This document shows positions 1 through 7,704 of a stretch of 64,000 bases of DNA, one piece after another. This DNA is from Nitrogeniibacter mangrovi (GTDB taxonomy: Bacteria; Pseudomonadota; Gammaproteobacteria; Burkholderiales; Rhodocyclaceae). The stretch is taken from positions 992,001 to 1,056,000 of the forward strand of contig NZ_CP048836.1 of the NCBI RefSeq assembly GCF_010983895.1, written 5' to 3'. The notes under the pieces were generated by a model. It was not told where the DNA came from. It did not search any database and saw only the letters and a program-made list of their open reading frames with translations. Within the stretch, counting starts at the first letter, position 1. Every line of letters begins with the position of its first letter. Made by a program: the position numbers and the translations under genes.

Positions 1-345
1 TTCAGCGCGCATGGCGGCGAACATCCGCTACTGGTCTACGCGCGCTATCCCGTGCCCATCGAGTGGGCGTTCCGCCGCGACGAAAGCGGCCTGATGAGTG
101 CCGTCTCTCCGGAAAGCCTGACGATCCGCTCCCAGGACCTGGCGCACGCCTACTATGAATGCGGCCCGTTCACCTGGTGGCGCGCCGAGCATCTGCTCCA
201 GGACAATCCGCTGACCGGCAAGGTGCTGTCCTACATCATGCCGACCGAACGGGCGGTGGACATCGATACGGTCGAAGACTTGGCTTACGCCGAGCAGCTT
301 TACCGTCTGATGACCGCCACGCCGGCGAGTCCGCCTTCAACCTGA
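1..345 (+). CDS. pseF: Pseudaminic acid cytidylyltransferase, 3' part only
   Basis: The open frame runs in from the window edge, so the N-terminal nucleotide-binding half is missing. PseF activates pseudaminic acid (a nine-carbon nonulosonic acid) with CTP to give CMP-Pse in the cytoplasm. The visible C-terminal 114 residues carry the family ending: a YECGPFTWW segment, then VDIDTVEDLAYAEQLY, which resembles the DIDxxEDxxxAE tail of acylneuraminate cytidylyltransferases. The neighbours pseG, pseI and pseH support PseF over NeuA; pseB and pseC are not in this window and probably lie just upstream. The catalytic residues cannot be checked here. Confidence 0.8.
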   Translation, partial: FSAHGGEHPLLVYARYPVPIEWAFRRDESGLMSAVSPESLTIRSQDLAHAYYECGPFTWWRAEHLLQDNPLTGKVLSYIMPTERAVDIDTVEDLAYAEQLYRLMTATPASPPST

Positions 346-359
346 CGCCGAGTTTCCAC

Positions 360-1646
360 ATGCGCACCTATCACCATTCCGAACAGTTGCTTGAGCGTGC
401 ACTGAAAACCATTCCGCTCGGCAGCCAGACGTTCAGCAAGAGCAAGACCCAGTACCCGTACGGGGTGTCGCCCTACTTCATTCGAAAGGGCGCGGGATCG
501 CGGGTCTGGGACGTTGATGGAAACGAGTACGTCGACTTCATCAACAGCCTCGCGGCAATCACGCTGGGCTATCAGGACCCGGATGTTGACGCGGCAGTGG
601 CGGCGCAACTGAAGGAGGGGGTGGTCTTTTCACTGCCTCATCCGATTGAAATGAAAGTGGCCGAGAAAATGGTCGATCTCGTGCCGTGCGCCGAGATGGT
701 TCGTTTCGGCAAGAACGGATCGGACGCCACGGCTGGCGCGATCCGGCTGGCTCGCGCGTTCACCGGGCGAGATCACGTTGCCGTCTGCGGCTACCACGGG
801 TGGCAGGACTGGTACATTGGGACGACCCCGCGCAACCGCGGCGTACCGTCAGCCACCCGGGCACTGACTCACACCTGGGCCTACAACGACATCAAGAGTC
901 TCGAGGCCGTGTTCGACGCGCACCCCGGAGAGATTGCCGCGGTCATTCTCGAGCCCATGAATCTGACGGAGCCGTCGCCCGGCTTCCTGGAATCGGTCAA
1001 GACACTTGCCCACAAGTACGGCGCGCTGCTCATTTTCGACGAAACCGTGACCGGGTTCCGTTATGCCTCCGGCGGCGCTCAGCAACTGTTCGGTGTGACC
1101 CCGGACCTGGCGACCTTTGGCAAGGGCCTGGCAAACGGGTATCCCGTCTCCGCAGTGGCGGGGCGGGCGGACGTGATGAAACTGATGGAAGAGATCTTTT
1201 TTTCCTTCACCTTCGGTGGCGAAACGCTCTCGCTCGCGGCAGCATTGGCGACGATGAGGAAGCTGGAGCGCGAGCCGGTTATCGACACCATGTACGCTCA
1301 GGGCGCGAAGATCGTTGATCGACTGGGCGCGCTCATTTCTGCGTCCGGGGCGTCGGACTTTCTCGGCGTTGCCGGAAATCCGACCTGGAGCTTCCTGACC
1401 ATCAAGGACACGGATGCCTACTCGATGTGGCAGATCAAGACCCTGTTCCTCCAGGAAATGTTTGCCCGCGGCATCCTTACGATCGGGACGCACAACATGA
1501 GCTATTCCCACAGCGATGAGGATCTGAGCCTGCTTTTCAAGGCGTACGAAGACGTTATGCCGATGATTTCGGCCGCGGTCAAGGACGGCACGCTCGAATC
1601 GAAGCTTCGTTGCGAGCCGCTCGAGCCTTTGTTCAAGGTCCGATGA
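360..1646 (+). CDS. Class III PLP aminotransferase, glutamate-1-semialdehyde-aminomutase-like
   Basis: A 428-residue fold-type I PLP enzyme. Visible landmarks are the substrate/PLP segment RFGKNGSDAT, the GYHGWQDW stretch, the DETVTGFR cofactor-aspartate motif, and the Schiff-base lysine at about residue 255 in ATFGKGLANGYP. I start it at ATG 360, after the pseF stop; a longer open frame from 159 overlaps pseF and is not family-like. It sits between pseF and pseG, where core pseudaminic acid synthesis does not need it: the standard aminotransferase PseC is a DegT/AspC-type enzyme. Such GSA-like genes recur in nonulosonic acid loci and may modify the sugar or supply an amino-group donor; the substrate is unknown. 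It is unlikely to be the haem-pathway HemL given this context. Confidence 0.8.
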   Translation: MRTYHHSEQLLERALKTIPLGSQTFSKSKTQYPYGVSPYFIRKGAGSRVWDVDGNEYVDFINSLAAITLGYQDPDVDAAVAAQLKEGVVFSLPHPIEMKVAEKMVDLVPCAEMVRFGKNGSDATAGAIRLARAFTGRDHVAVCGYHGWQDWYIGTTPRNRGVPSATRALTHTWAYNDIKSLEAVFDAHPGEIAAVILEPMNLTEPSPGFLESVKTLAHKYGALLIFDETVTGFRYASGGAQQLFGVTPDLATFGKGLANGYPVSAVAGRADVMKLMEEIFFSFTFGGETLSLAAALATMRKLEREPVIDTMYAQGAKIVDRLGALISASGASDFLGVAGNPTWSFLTIKDTDAYSMWQIKTLFLQEMFARGILTIGTHNMSYSHSDEDLSLLFKAYEDVMPMISAAVKDGTLESKLRCEPLEPLFKVR

Positions 1647-1659
1647 CGCAAGCCCCACC

Positions 1660-2733
1660 GTGAACGTCGTCATCAGGGCTGACTCCTCGATCGATATCGG
1701 AAGCGGTCACGTCATGCGATGCATGACACTCGCGGATGAACTGGTGGCGCGCGGCGCTCACGTGGCGTTCATTTGCAAGGCGCTGGATGGCGCGATGATC
1801 GAGCCGATCCGGCAACGGGGCTTCGCCTGCCACGAGATCGCTGCGACGCCCGCTGGGTCGGGTGCCGACGCCGCGGATACCCTGGCGTTGATCGCCGGAC
1901 ACCGTCCGCCAGTGGATTGGCTGATCGTGGACCACTACGGGCTCGACCGGCGGTGGGAACAGATCATCCGTCCGGTGGTGCGTCATCTGATGGTCGTCGA
2001 TGACCTGGCAAACCGATCGCATGATTGCGATCTGCTGCTCGACCAGAACTACTACGCCGACATGGCATCGCGTTACGACGGGTTGGTGCCCGCGCACACT
2101 GCGCTTCTGCTGGGCCCCGAGTTCGTGCTGCTGCGCCCGGAGTTCCGGGCGGCGCGTCGGGCGCTGAGGCCCCGAAACGGCCCGGTGCGACGGATGATCG
2201 TGTTTTTCGGGGGGACGGACCCGCTGAACCTGACCGCCCCCGTCCTTAGAGGCGTTGAACAACTGGGGCGCAGCGACATTGCGGTCGACGTCGTGGTTGG
2301 CAGTGGTAATCCGCACCGCGGCAAAATCGAGCATTTCTGTCTCCAGCACGCGTGGGCCCACTACCACTGCCAGGTCTCGAACATGGCGGAGCTGATCGCC
2401 GCGGCGGATCTGGGGGTCGGCGCGGGTGGCGCGGCCATGTGGGAGCGTTGTGCGTTGGGGTTGCCCACGCTGACGGTGGTCTTTGCCGACAATCAGGTGC
2501 GCACCACGACCGACGTTGCGCAGACCGGGGCGATTGCCTATCTGGGCTGGGCCCAGACTTTGTCCGACCGCGATTACGCGCGCACCATCGGAGAACTCAT
2601 CGATCGTCCCGCCGAGCGGGCGGCCATGGCTGACGCGGCCTTGAATCTGATTGACGCCTCGGCGAACGGTGCAATTGCGGTCGCCCGCGCCATGGAAGGC
2701 GTCATGCATCAATCCCGGAGCGAACATGGATAA
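1660..2733 (+). CDS. pseG: UDP-2,4-diacetamido-2,4,6-trideoxy-beta-L-altropyranose hydrolase
   Basis: PseG removes UDP from the 2,4-diacetamido-trideoxy altrose nucleotide and frees the hexose that PseI condenses with PEP. The 357-residue protein has the typical start (NVVIRADSSIDIGSGHVMRCM, including the GxGHxxRC nucleotide-sugar motif at residues 14-20) and a GT-B-like C-terminal half with GVGAGGAAMWERCALGLPT. Length matches the family. GTG at 1660 is the only start giving the conserved N-terminus. Its end overlaps the next methyltransferase gene by 8 nt, suggesting translational coupling. Confidence 0.88.
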   Translation: MNVVIRADSSIDIGSGHVMRCMTLADELVARGAHVAFICKALDGAMIEPIRQRGFACHEIAATPAGSGADAADTLALIAGHRPPVDWLIVDHYGLDRRWEQIIRPVVRHLMVVDDLANRSHDCDLLLDQNYYADMASRYDGLVPAHTALLLGPEFVLLRPEFRAARRALRPRNGPVRRMIVFFGGTDPLNLTAPVLRGVEQLGRSDIAVDVVVGSGNPHRGKIEHFCLQHAWAHYHCQVSNMAELIAAADLGVGAGGAAMWERCALGLPTLTVVFADNQVRTTTDVAQTGAIAYLGWAQTLSDRDYARTIGELIDRPAERAAMADAALNLIDASANGAIAVARAMEGVMHQSRSEHG

Positions 2734-3598
2734 GCGCTTGATCCAGCACGAGTACGGTTTCTGGACGCTTGAAGACAAACCCGGCGTCGAGGAGCTGCAA
2801 GCCTATTACGCTGAGAAGTACTACCAGCAGGCGCGGGGGAGCTATGAGCACCAGTACAGCGATCAGGAAAAGGCCTACTTCAGGACAAAACTTGAGCAGC
2901 GTCACGCCGTCCTGACGAGGGTCACGCCCAATGCCCGCTCAGTGCTGGACGTGGGCTGCGGTGAAGGCTTTGCGATGGCGTACTTCCGCTCGCAGGGGTG
3001 GTCGGTCAAGGGGCTGGATTTCAGCGCGGCGGGGGTCGAGGCGCAGAACCCGCAGTGTCGCGAGCACTTACTGGTCGGTGATGTCTTCGCCTTGCTTGCG
3101 GCGGAAAGCGCGGCAGGCCGGACCTATGACGTCGTCTGGTTGCAGAACGTCCTCGAACATGTGCTCGACCCCGTCGATCTCATGCGCTCCCTGAAAGGGC
3201 TGCTGACCCCGGGTGGCGTGGCGGTCATCACGGTGCCCAACGATTTTTCCGCGGTTCAGCGCGAGGCGCTCGAGCTTGGGCACATCGATCGCGAATTCTG
3301 GGTGGCCTTGCCGGACCACCTGTCCTACTTCGACCATGTGTCATTGCCGGAGACGGCGCGGCAGACCGGTTGGAAATGCGTCGAACTGCTGGGCGATTTC
3401 CCGATTGACTGGTTTCTGTTCCATGAAGGTTCCAACTATGTGCGGGACGGCGCGCGTGGCAAAGGGGCCCACCGGGCGCGTGTCCAGCTGGAGAACATGA
3501 TCCATCGGCAACCGGTCAATGATGTGCTGGCCTTTTGGTCTGCTGCGGGAAGGTTGGGCGTGGGCAGGGATTTGACCCTATTTATTCAGGTTGGCTAG
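2726..3598 (+). CDS. Class I SAM-dependent methyltransferase
   Basis: A 290-residue protein with the Rossmann SAM-binding motif VLDVGCGEGFA at about residues 72-82 and the acidic-loop region VKGLDFS. The post-motif II sequence VVWLQNVLEHVLDP and TPGGVAVITVPND are typical of Methyltransf_11/23 enzymes. The first 60 residues (a YYAEKYYQ-type segment) are a lead-in common to methyltransferases of surface-sugar clusters. ATG 2726 overlaps the end of pseG. Its acceptor is unknown; an O- or N-methyl decoration of the pseudaminic acid or its precursor is inferred from position only. Confidence 0.75.
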   Translation: MDKRLIQHEYGFWTLEDKPGVEELQAYYAEKYYQQARGSYEHQYSDQEKAYFRTKLEQRHAVLTRVTPNARSVLDVGCGEGFAMAYFRSQGWSVKGLDFSAAGVEAQNPQCREHLLVGDVFALLAAESAAGRTYDVVWLQNVLEHVLDPVDLMRSLKGLLTPGGVAVITVPNDFSAVQREALELGHIDREFWVALPDHLSYFDHVSLPETARQTGWKCVELLGDFPIDWFLFHEGSNYVRDGARGKGAHRARVQLENMIHRQPVNDVLAFWSAAGRLGVGRDLTLFIQVG

Positions 3599-3614
3599 AA
3601 GTGGGGCTGAAGCG

Positions 3615-4454
3615 ATGAAATCAGTTCTTATAACAGGAGCGAACGGGTTCGTTGGAAGTGCCTTGGTCCGACGGTTGGATTCGGAAGGTTGGCACGTCAT
3701 CCCGTCCGCGAGAAAGAGGTTTGACGACAAGACTCTGGTTCTCGATTTCGAGAGTGAACAGTTTTACTCGCAAGTGAATTGCCTGCCTAGAGTGGATGCC
3801 ATAGTTCATTTGGCGACAAAAGTTGGCTTTGGCGATCAATCAATCGACGAACTGTATGTGTCAAACGTAGCGGCGACCGCCGCTCTGGTCTCGATAGCTA
3901 AGCGAATGGGTGCGCAATTTGTCTTTTCGTCAGCGGCGCTAATCGCGGGGTTAAGAACGTCGCGTATCGGGATCAACTCCGATGATAGGCCTGAAATTCC
4001 CTACATGTTGAGCAAGCAGTTGGGAGAGCAGCTTGTTCGAGCCTCGGGTGTCAGTGCATCCATTTTGAGAATAGGCGGCATTTTTGGCCTTGAGGGCCCC
4101 GACCATCTCGGTATCAATCGATCGATCAAATCCGTCTTGAATGGGAGCCCTCCGCTTTTGCACGGTTCGGGTGAGGCTGTTCGAAACTACATATATGTCA
4201 AAGATGTTGCCGAGGCGATTGTGTACGCGCTTAACAACAGGGTAGAGGGTACCCATCTGGTTGCAGGACGAGAACCGATGGTTGTCTCGCAGATGTTGCA
4301 GACCATCTGCGACGTTTTGCACCCAGGCATGAAGCCGGAACAAATGCCCGGGGATCGCGGGTTCGACCAGATTGTAGAGCCGTCGCCCACTCTTCCTGAT
4401 GCTCGATCCTTCAAAGCGGCGCTGCTCGACATCGCGAATGAGGTTTGCCAGTGA
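3615..4454 (+). CDS. NAD(P)-dependent sugar epimerase/dehydratase (SDR), low-GC
   Basis: A 279-residue extended SDR. The nucleotide-binding TGANGFVGS motif lies at residues 7-15, IVHLATKVGFG follows, and a degenerate active site has YMLSKQLGEQ in place of the classical YxxxK block (Y and K retained). ATG 3615 gives the usual SDR start. Base composition here is visibly poorer in GC than the flanks, with many TTT, AAT and ATA codons, and this continues into the next gene. That suggests separate acquisition of this stretch. The substrate cannot be read from the sequence; an NDP-hexose or a nonulosonic acid tailoring role is possible. Confidence 0.7.
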   Translation: MKSVLITGANGFVGSALVRRLDSEGWHVIPSARKRFDDKTLVLDFESEQFYSQVNCLPRVDAIVHLATKVGFGDQSIDELYVSNVAATAALVSIAKRMGAQFVFSSAALIAGLRTSRIGINSDDRPEIPYMLSKQLGEQLVRASGVSASILRIGGIFGLEGPDHLGINRSIKSVLNGSPPLLHGSGEAVRNYIYVKDVAEAIVYALNNRVEGTHLVAGREPMVVSQMLQTICDVLHPGMKPEQMPGDRGFDQIVEPSPTLPDARSFKAALLDIANEVCQ

Positions 4455-5151
4455 GGTTGGCCTTGATTGGAGATGTGCACTCCAATGCATTGGCTTTGAA
4501 TACTGTTCTGAATGCAGCGGCTCAAGAGCGAGTTGATGCGCTACTCATCACAGGCGATCTTGTTGGGTACTATTTTTCCGCACGTGCCGTTATCAATCTT
4601 CTTGCGCCGTGGGAAAAGTTCGTCGTACGCGGTAACCATGAGGAGATGTTGGCGCGCTTGCGGCGCGAGCCAGCATCAGGTGGCGAGATCCGGCGCAGAT
4701 ACGGGTCCGGACTCGATATTGTGCTGGCTCAGTTGAGCGAACGCGAAGTCGATCAGTTGTGCAACCTGCCTCACCCTCTGTCGCTTGAACTGGATGGGCG
4801 GAAGATCCTCCTCTGTCATGGCTCGCCCGAGGATCTGGATCGCTACGTCTATCCCGATAGCGACCTTGGGGGATGGCCGACGGCGCGCTGGACGCCTTCG
4901 ATCTGGTGGTGACAGGGCACACCCATTACCCCATGGAGCGTGTCCTGGGGGACAATACGCGCTTGGTGAACCCCGGTTCGGTCGGGCAGCCACGCAACCG
5001 GCAGCCCGGGGCCCACTGGGCGCTCTACGATACGCAGAGCGGTTCCGTGTCGTTCCGGTGTGAGTCGTATGATTTCAGCCCGATTCAGGCGCAGGCACGA
5101 ACACTTCACCCGGAATTGCCCTATCTGGCAGACGTATTGGAACGCAGATGA
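4451..5151 (+). CDS. Metallophosphoesterase (YfcE/calcineurin-like), frame broken at a G run
   Basis: Two overlapping frames together encode one ~233-residue metallophosphoesterase. The first (from GTG 4451) has the metal motifs GDVHSN, GDLVGYY, GNHEE and CHGSPED; the second (from about 4873) has VTGHTHYPM and NPGSVGQPR, completing the D-x-H ... GD ... GNH ... GHTH set. The break is at the G5 run 4868-4872, and one extra G would join them. The start overlaps the previous stop as GTGA. In context it may dephosphorylate a sugar-phosphate intermediate. The break is probably a sequencing error, as at eight other sites here, but a genuine pseudogene is not excluded. Confidence 0.72.
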
Positions 5152-6083
5152 AGTCGCTTTTGATCACAGGTATCGGTGGAGATATTGCCCAGGGGGTGGC
5201 GACCATCATCCGGTCGCACTGGCCTTCCTGGCGTCTTGTCGGCACGGATACGCACGAGCAGCATGGCGGACGCCTGTTCGTGGATGAACTCGTCCTCATG
5301 CCGCCGGCCAGCGATCCGGCCTATGTCGATGCGATCCGTGATCTGATCGAGACCCGGGGCATCGATGTCTTCCTGCCCATGTCGGAACCCGAACTGACCG
5401 TGCTGGGAGATCTGATCTCGTCTCTGGGGGAATCGCGGTGTGTCACCGCAGGGGCCTCGGTCATCCAGACGGGGCTCGACAAACTGTCGACGGTCGAAGC
5501 GCTCGGCCGCTTCGGGTTGCCTGCGCCGTGGACACTGCCGGTCAGCGAGGCGGCACCGCTGGCATATCCTTGCATCCTGAAGAACCGGACGGGCTCCGGC
5601 TCGCGCGCCGTGTTTACCGTTCAGGATGAGGTCGAAGCCCGATATCTCGCCGGCAAGTACCCGAACGCGGTCTTTCAGGAGTTGCTCGAGCCCGCGGATC
5701 GGGAAATCACATGCGCGGTGTATCGAACGCGCGAGGGTCGTACGGCCAGCCTGCTCATGCTCCGCCGCCTGACCGGCGGCTTCACCGGCTGGGCCCGCGT
5801 CATCGAAGATGCCGAGACCACGCGCATGTGCGAAGTCATCGCGGAGAAACTGGATTTGCGCGGCAGCATGAATGTGCAGCTGCGGCTCACCGACCAGGGG
5901 CCGCGCGTATTCGAAATCAACCCCCGGTTCTCGTCCACCGTGTTGATGCGGCATCGACTGGGTTTCTGTGACGTCGTCTGGGCGCTCGAGGAGTTGCTGG
6001 GCCACGAGGTGCAGTTGCCGACAATTGCTGCGGGGCAGGTCATGGTGCGCATCCAGGACGCTGTGGTGGTCAAGGAATCCTGA
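5148..6083 (+). CDS. ATP-grasp domain protein (carboxylate-amine ligase-like)
   Basis: A 311-residue protein beginning with a Rossmann-like preATP-grasp segment (LLITGIGGDIAQGV, as in carbamoyl-phosphate-synthase large-subunit relatives). It continues into an ATP-grasp domain with the ATP-binding lysine/loop CILKNRTGSGSRAVF at about residues 142-156 and the Mg-binding ending VFEINPRFSST. ATP-grasp enzymes activate a carboxylate as an acyl phosphate and join it to an amine or thiol. Its position between the phosphoesterase and pseI suggests ligation of an amino acid or acyl group to the sugar or its carboxylate; that is inference. It overlaps the previous stop by 4 nt (ATGA). Confidence 0.75.
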   Translation: MKSLLITGIGGDIAQGVATIIRSHWPSWRLVGTDTHEQHGGRLFVDELVLMPPASDPAYVDAIRDLIETRGIDVFLPMSEPELTVLGDLISSLGESRCVTAGASVIQTGLDKLSTVEALGRFGLPAPWTLPVSEAAPLAYPCILKNRTGSGSRAVFTVQDEVEARYLAGKYPNAVFQELLEPADREITCAVYRTREGRTASLLMLRRLTGGFTGWARVIEDAETTRMCEVIAEKLDLRGSMNVQLRLTDQGPRVFEINPRFSSTVLMRHRLGFCDVVWALEELLGHEVQLPTIAAGQVMVRIQDAVVVKES

Positions 6084-6097
6084 CCAGGAGTTTGGAC

Positions 6098-7144
6098 ATG
6101 ATCAGTATTGCCGGCCGGAAGATCGGCCAGAACGAAAAGCCCTTCGTTATCGCGGAGATGTCGGGTAACCATAACAAGTCGCTCGAACGGGCGCTGGAGA
6201 TTGTCGATGCGGCCGCCAGGGCCGGTGCGCACGGGCTGAAAATTCAGACCTACACGCCCGACACGATGACGATCGATCTCGACGAGCGGGAATTTCACAT
6301 CTCCGACAGCAAGAGCCTTTGGGCCGGCGCGTCCCTGTACAAACTGTATGGGGAGGCCTACACCCCATGGGAGTGGCATCAGGCCATCTTCGATCGAGCG
6401 CGGGCCCACGGCATGGTGCCGTTCAGTACGCCATTCGATGATTCCGCGGTGGATTTCCTCGAATCGCTGGATGTGCCTTGCTACAAGATCGCCTCGTTCG
6501 AGAACACGGATGTGCAGCTGATCAAGCGCGTGGCCGCGACGGGCAAACCGTTGATCATGTCCACCGGCATGGCCTCGCTCGCTGAACTCGACGAGAGCGT
6601 GCGCGCCGCACGCGCTGCCGGTTGCCGTGATCTGATCCTGCTCAAATGTACGAGTACCTATCCGGCCACGGCGGAAAACACGAACATCCGCACGATCCCG
6701 CACATGCGCGAACTGTTCGGCTGCGAGGTCGGCCTTTCCGATCACACCATGGGGTCGGGCGTGTCGGTGGCCAGCGTTGCCCTCGGCGCCACGGTTATCG
6801 AGAAACACTTCACCCTGTCCCGTGCCGACGGCGGCGTCGACAGCGCATTCTCCATGGAGCCCGCTGAACTCACGGATCTGGTCGAGGCCACCGAGCGCGC
6901 CTGGCAGGCGTTGGGGGCAGTCAGCTACGGGCCGACGGACGCCGAACGCAAGTCGCTTCAGTATCGGCGCTCCCTTTACGTGGTCGAGAACATCGCGGCC
7001 GGTACGGAGCTGGGCCACGACAATATCCGCGCGATTCGGCCGGGCCTTGGTTTGCCGACGAAATACCTGGATGTAATTCTCGGCAAGCGAGTGAAGAGGG
7101 ATGTCGCGCGTGGCACTGCGCTGACCTGGGATCTGATGTCGTGA
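6098..7144 (+). CDS. pseI: Pseudaminic acid synthase
   Basis: PseI condenses 2,4-diacetamido-2,4,6-trideoxy-L-altrose with phosphoenolpyruvate to make pseudaminic acid. The 348-residue protein has the NeuB TIM-barrel start (FVIAEMSGNHN, then LKIQTYTPDTMTID), the GCEVGLSDHTMG and ATVIEKHFTLSR metal/PEP motifs, and a C-terminal antifreeze-like SAF domain (SLYVVENIAAG to the end). ATG 6098 has a good ribosome site, AGGAG at 6085-6089. The AEMSGNHN and TPDTMTID sequences match PseI rather than sialic or legionaminic acid synthases. Confidence 0.9.
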   Translation: MISIAGRKIGQNEKPFVIAEMSGNHNKSLERALEIVDAAARAGAHGLKIQTYTPDTMTIDLDEREFHISDSKSLWAGASLYKLYGEAYTPWEWHQAIFDRARAHGMVPFSTPFDDSAVDFLESLDVPCYKIASFENTDVQLIKRVAATGKPLIMSTGMASLAELDESVRAARAAGCRDLILLKCTSTYPATAENTNIRTIPHMRELFGCEVGLSDHTMGSGVSVASVALGATVIEKHFTLSRADGGVDSAFSMEPAELTDLVEATERAWQALGAVSYGPTDAERKSLQYRRSLYVVENIAAGTELGHDNIRAIRPGLGLPTKYLDVILGKRVKRDVARGTALTWDLMS

Positions 7145-7674
7145 CGCCCGATGTGACGCTTCCCATCGAGGGCGGCTTCGTGCGACCTCTGCGTGAGGCC
7201 GATGCGCACCCGGGATACGTCAATGGGCTCAACGATCCGGTGGTCAATCGTTTCCTCGATGCGGTGAAAGCCACACCCCAGACGCTTGAGTCCGTGCGGG
7301 CGTTCGTTGCGGCCGACGCGTCTTCCCCGTCTTCCGTCCTGTGGGGTGTTTTTGCTGCAGGGCGCGAGCCTCATGTCGGGACGGTCCGCTTGCACGGAAT
7401 CGAGCATCGCCATGGCACCGCCCATATCGGGGTGTGCCTGTTCGATCGTGGCGTGTGGGGCCAGGGTCTGGGCGGTCGCGCGATTGCAGCCGTGACGCGA
7501 TGGGCGATCAATTCGCTGGGGCTTCGATGGGTCGAGGCCGGCGCCTACGAGGGGAATACGGCATCCCGGCGGGCGTTCGAATCAGCCGGTTACCACTGGG
7601 TGTTCGATATCCCGGGGAAGTATCTGTTCGAAGGGCAGCCCACCACGGTCAAGGTCTATGCCGCACGCCCCTGA
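7141..7674 (+). CDS. pseH: GNAT acetyltransferase, probable PseH
   Basis: A 177-residue GNAT-fold protein with the acetyl-CoA loop region VWGQGLGGRAI (residues ~99-109) and the AYEGNTASRRAFESAGY motif typical of RimJ/RimL-type N-acetyltransferases. In the pseudaminic acid pathway PseH acetylates the C4 amino group of UDP-4-amino-4,6-dideoxy-AltNAc. Position directly after pseI, overlapping it by 4 nt (GTGA), supports this role. The sequence alone does not distinguish PseH from a sugar acetyltransferase with another acceptor, so the symbol rests mainly on context. Confidence 0.65.
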   Translation: MTPDVTLPIEGGFVRPLREADAHPGYVNGLNDPVVNRFLDAVKATPQTLESVRAFVAADASSPSSVLWGVFAAGREPHVGTVRLHGIEHRHGTAHIGVCLFDRGVWGQGLGGRAIAAVTRWAINSLGLRWVEAGAYEGNTASRRAFESAGYHWVFDIPGKYLFEGQPTTVKVYAARP

Positions 7675-7704
7675 TCACCCCGGCGTGACCATACGCCCGT
7701 CTGC

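Noticed and set aside
159-359. Upstream extension of the aminotransferase frame (from GTG/ATG-like codons at 159)
   Set aside because: It overlaps the pseF coding end in another frame and encodes no conserved aminotransferase residues.
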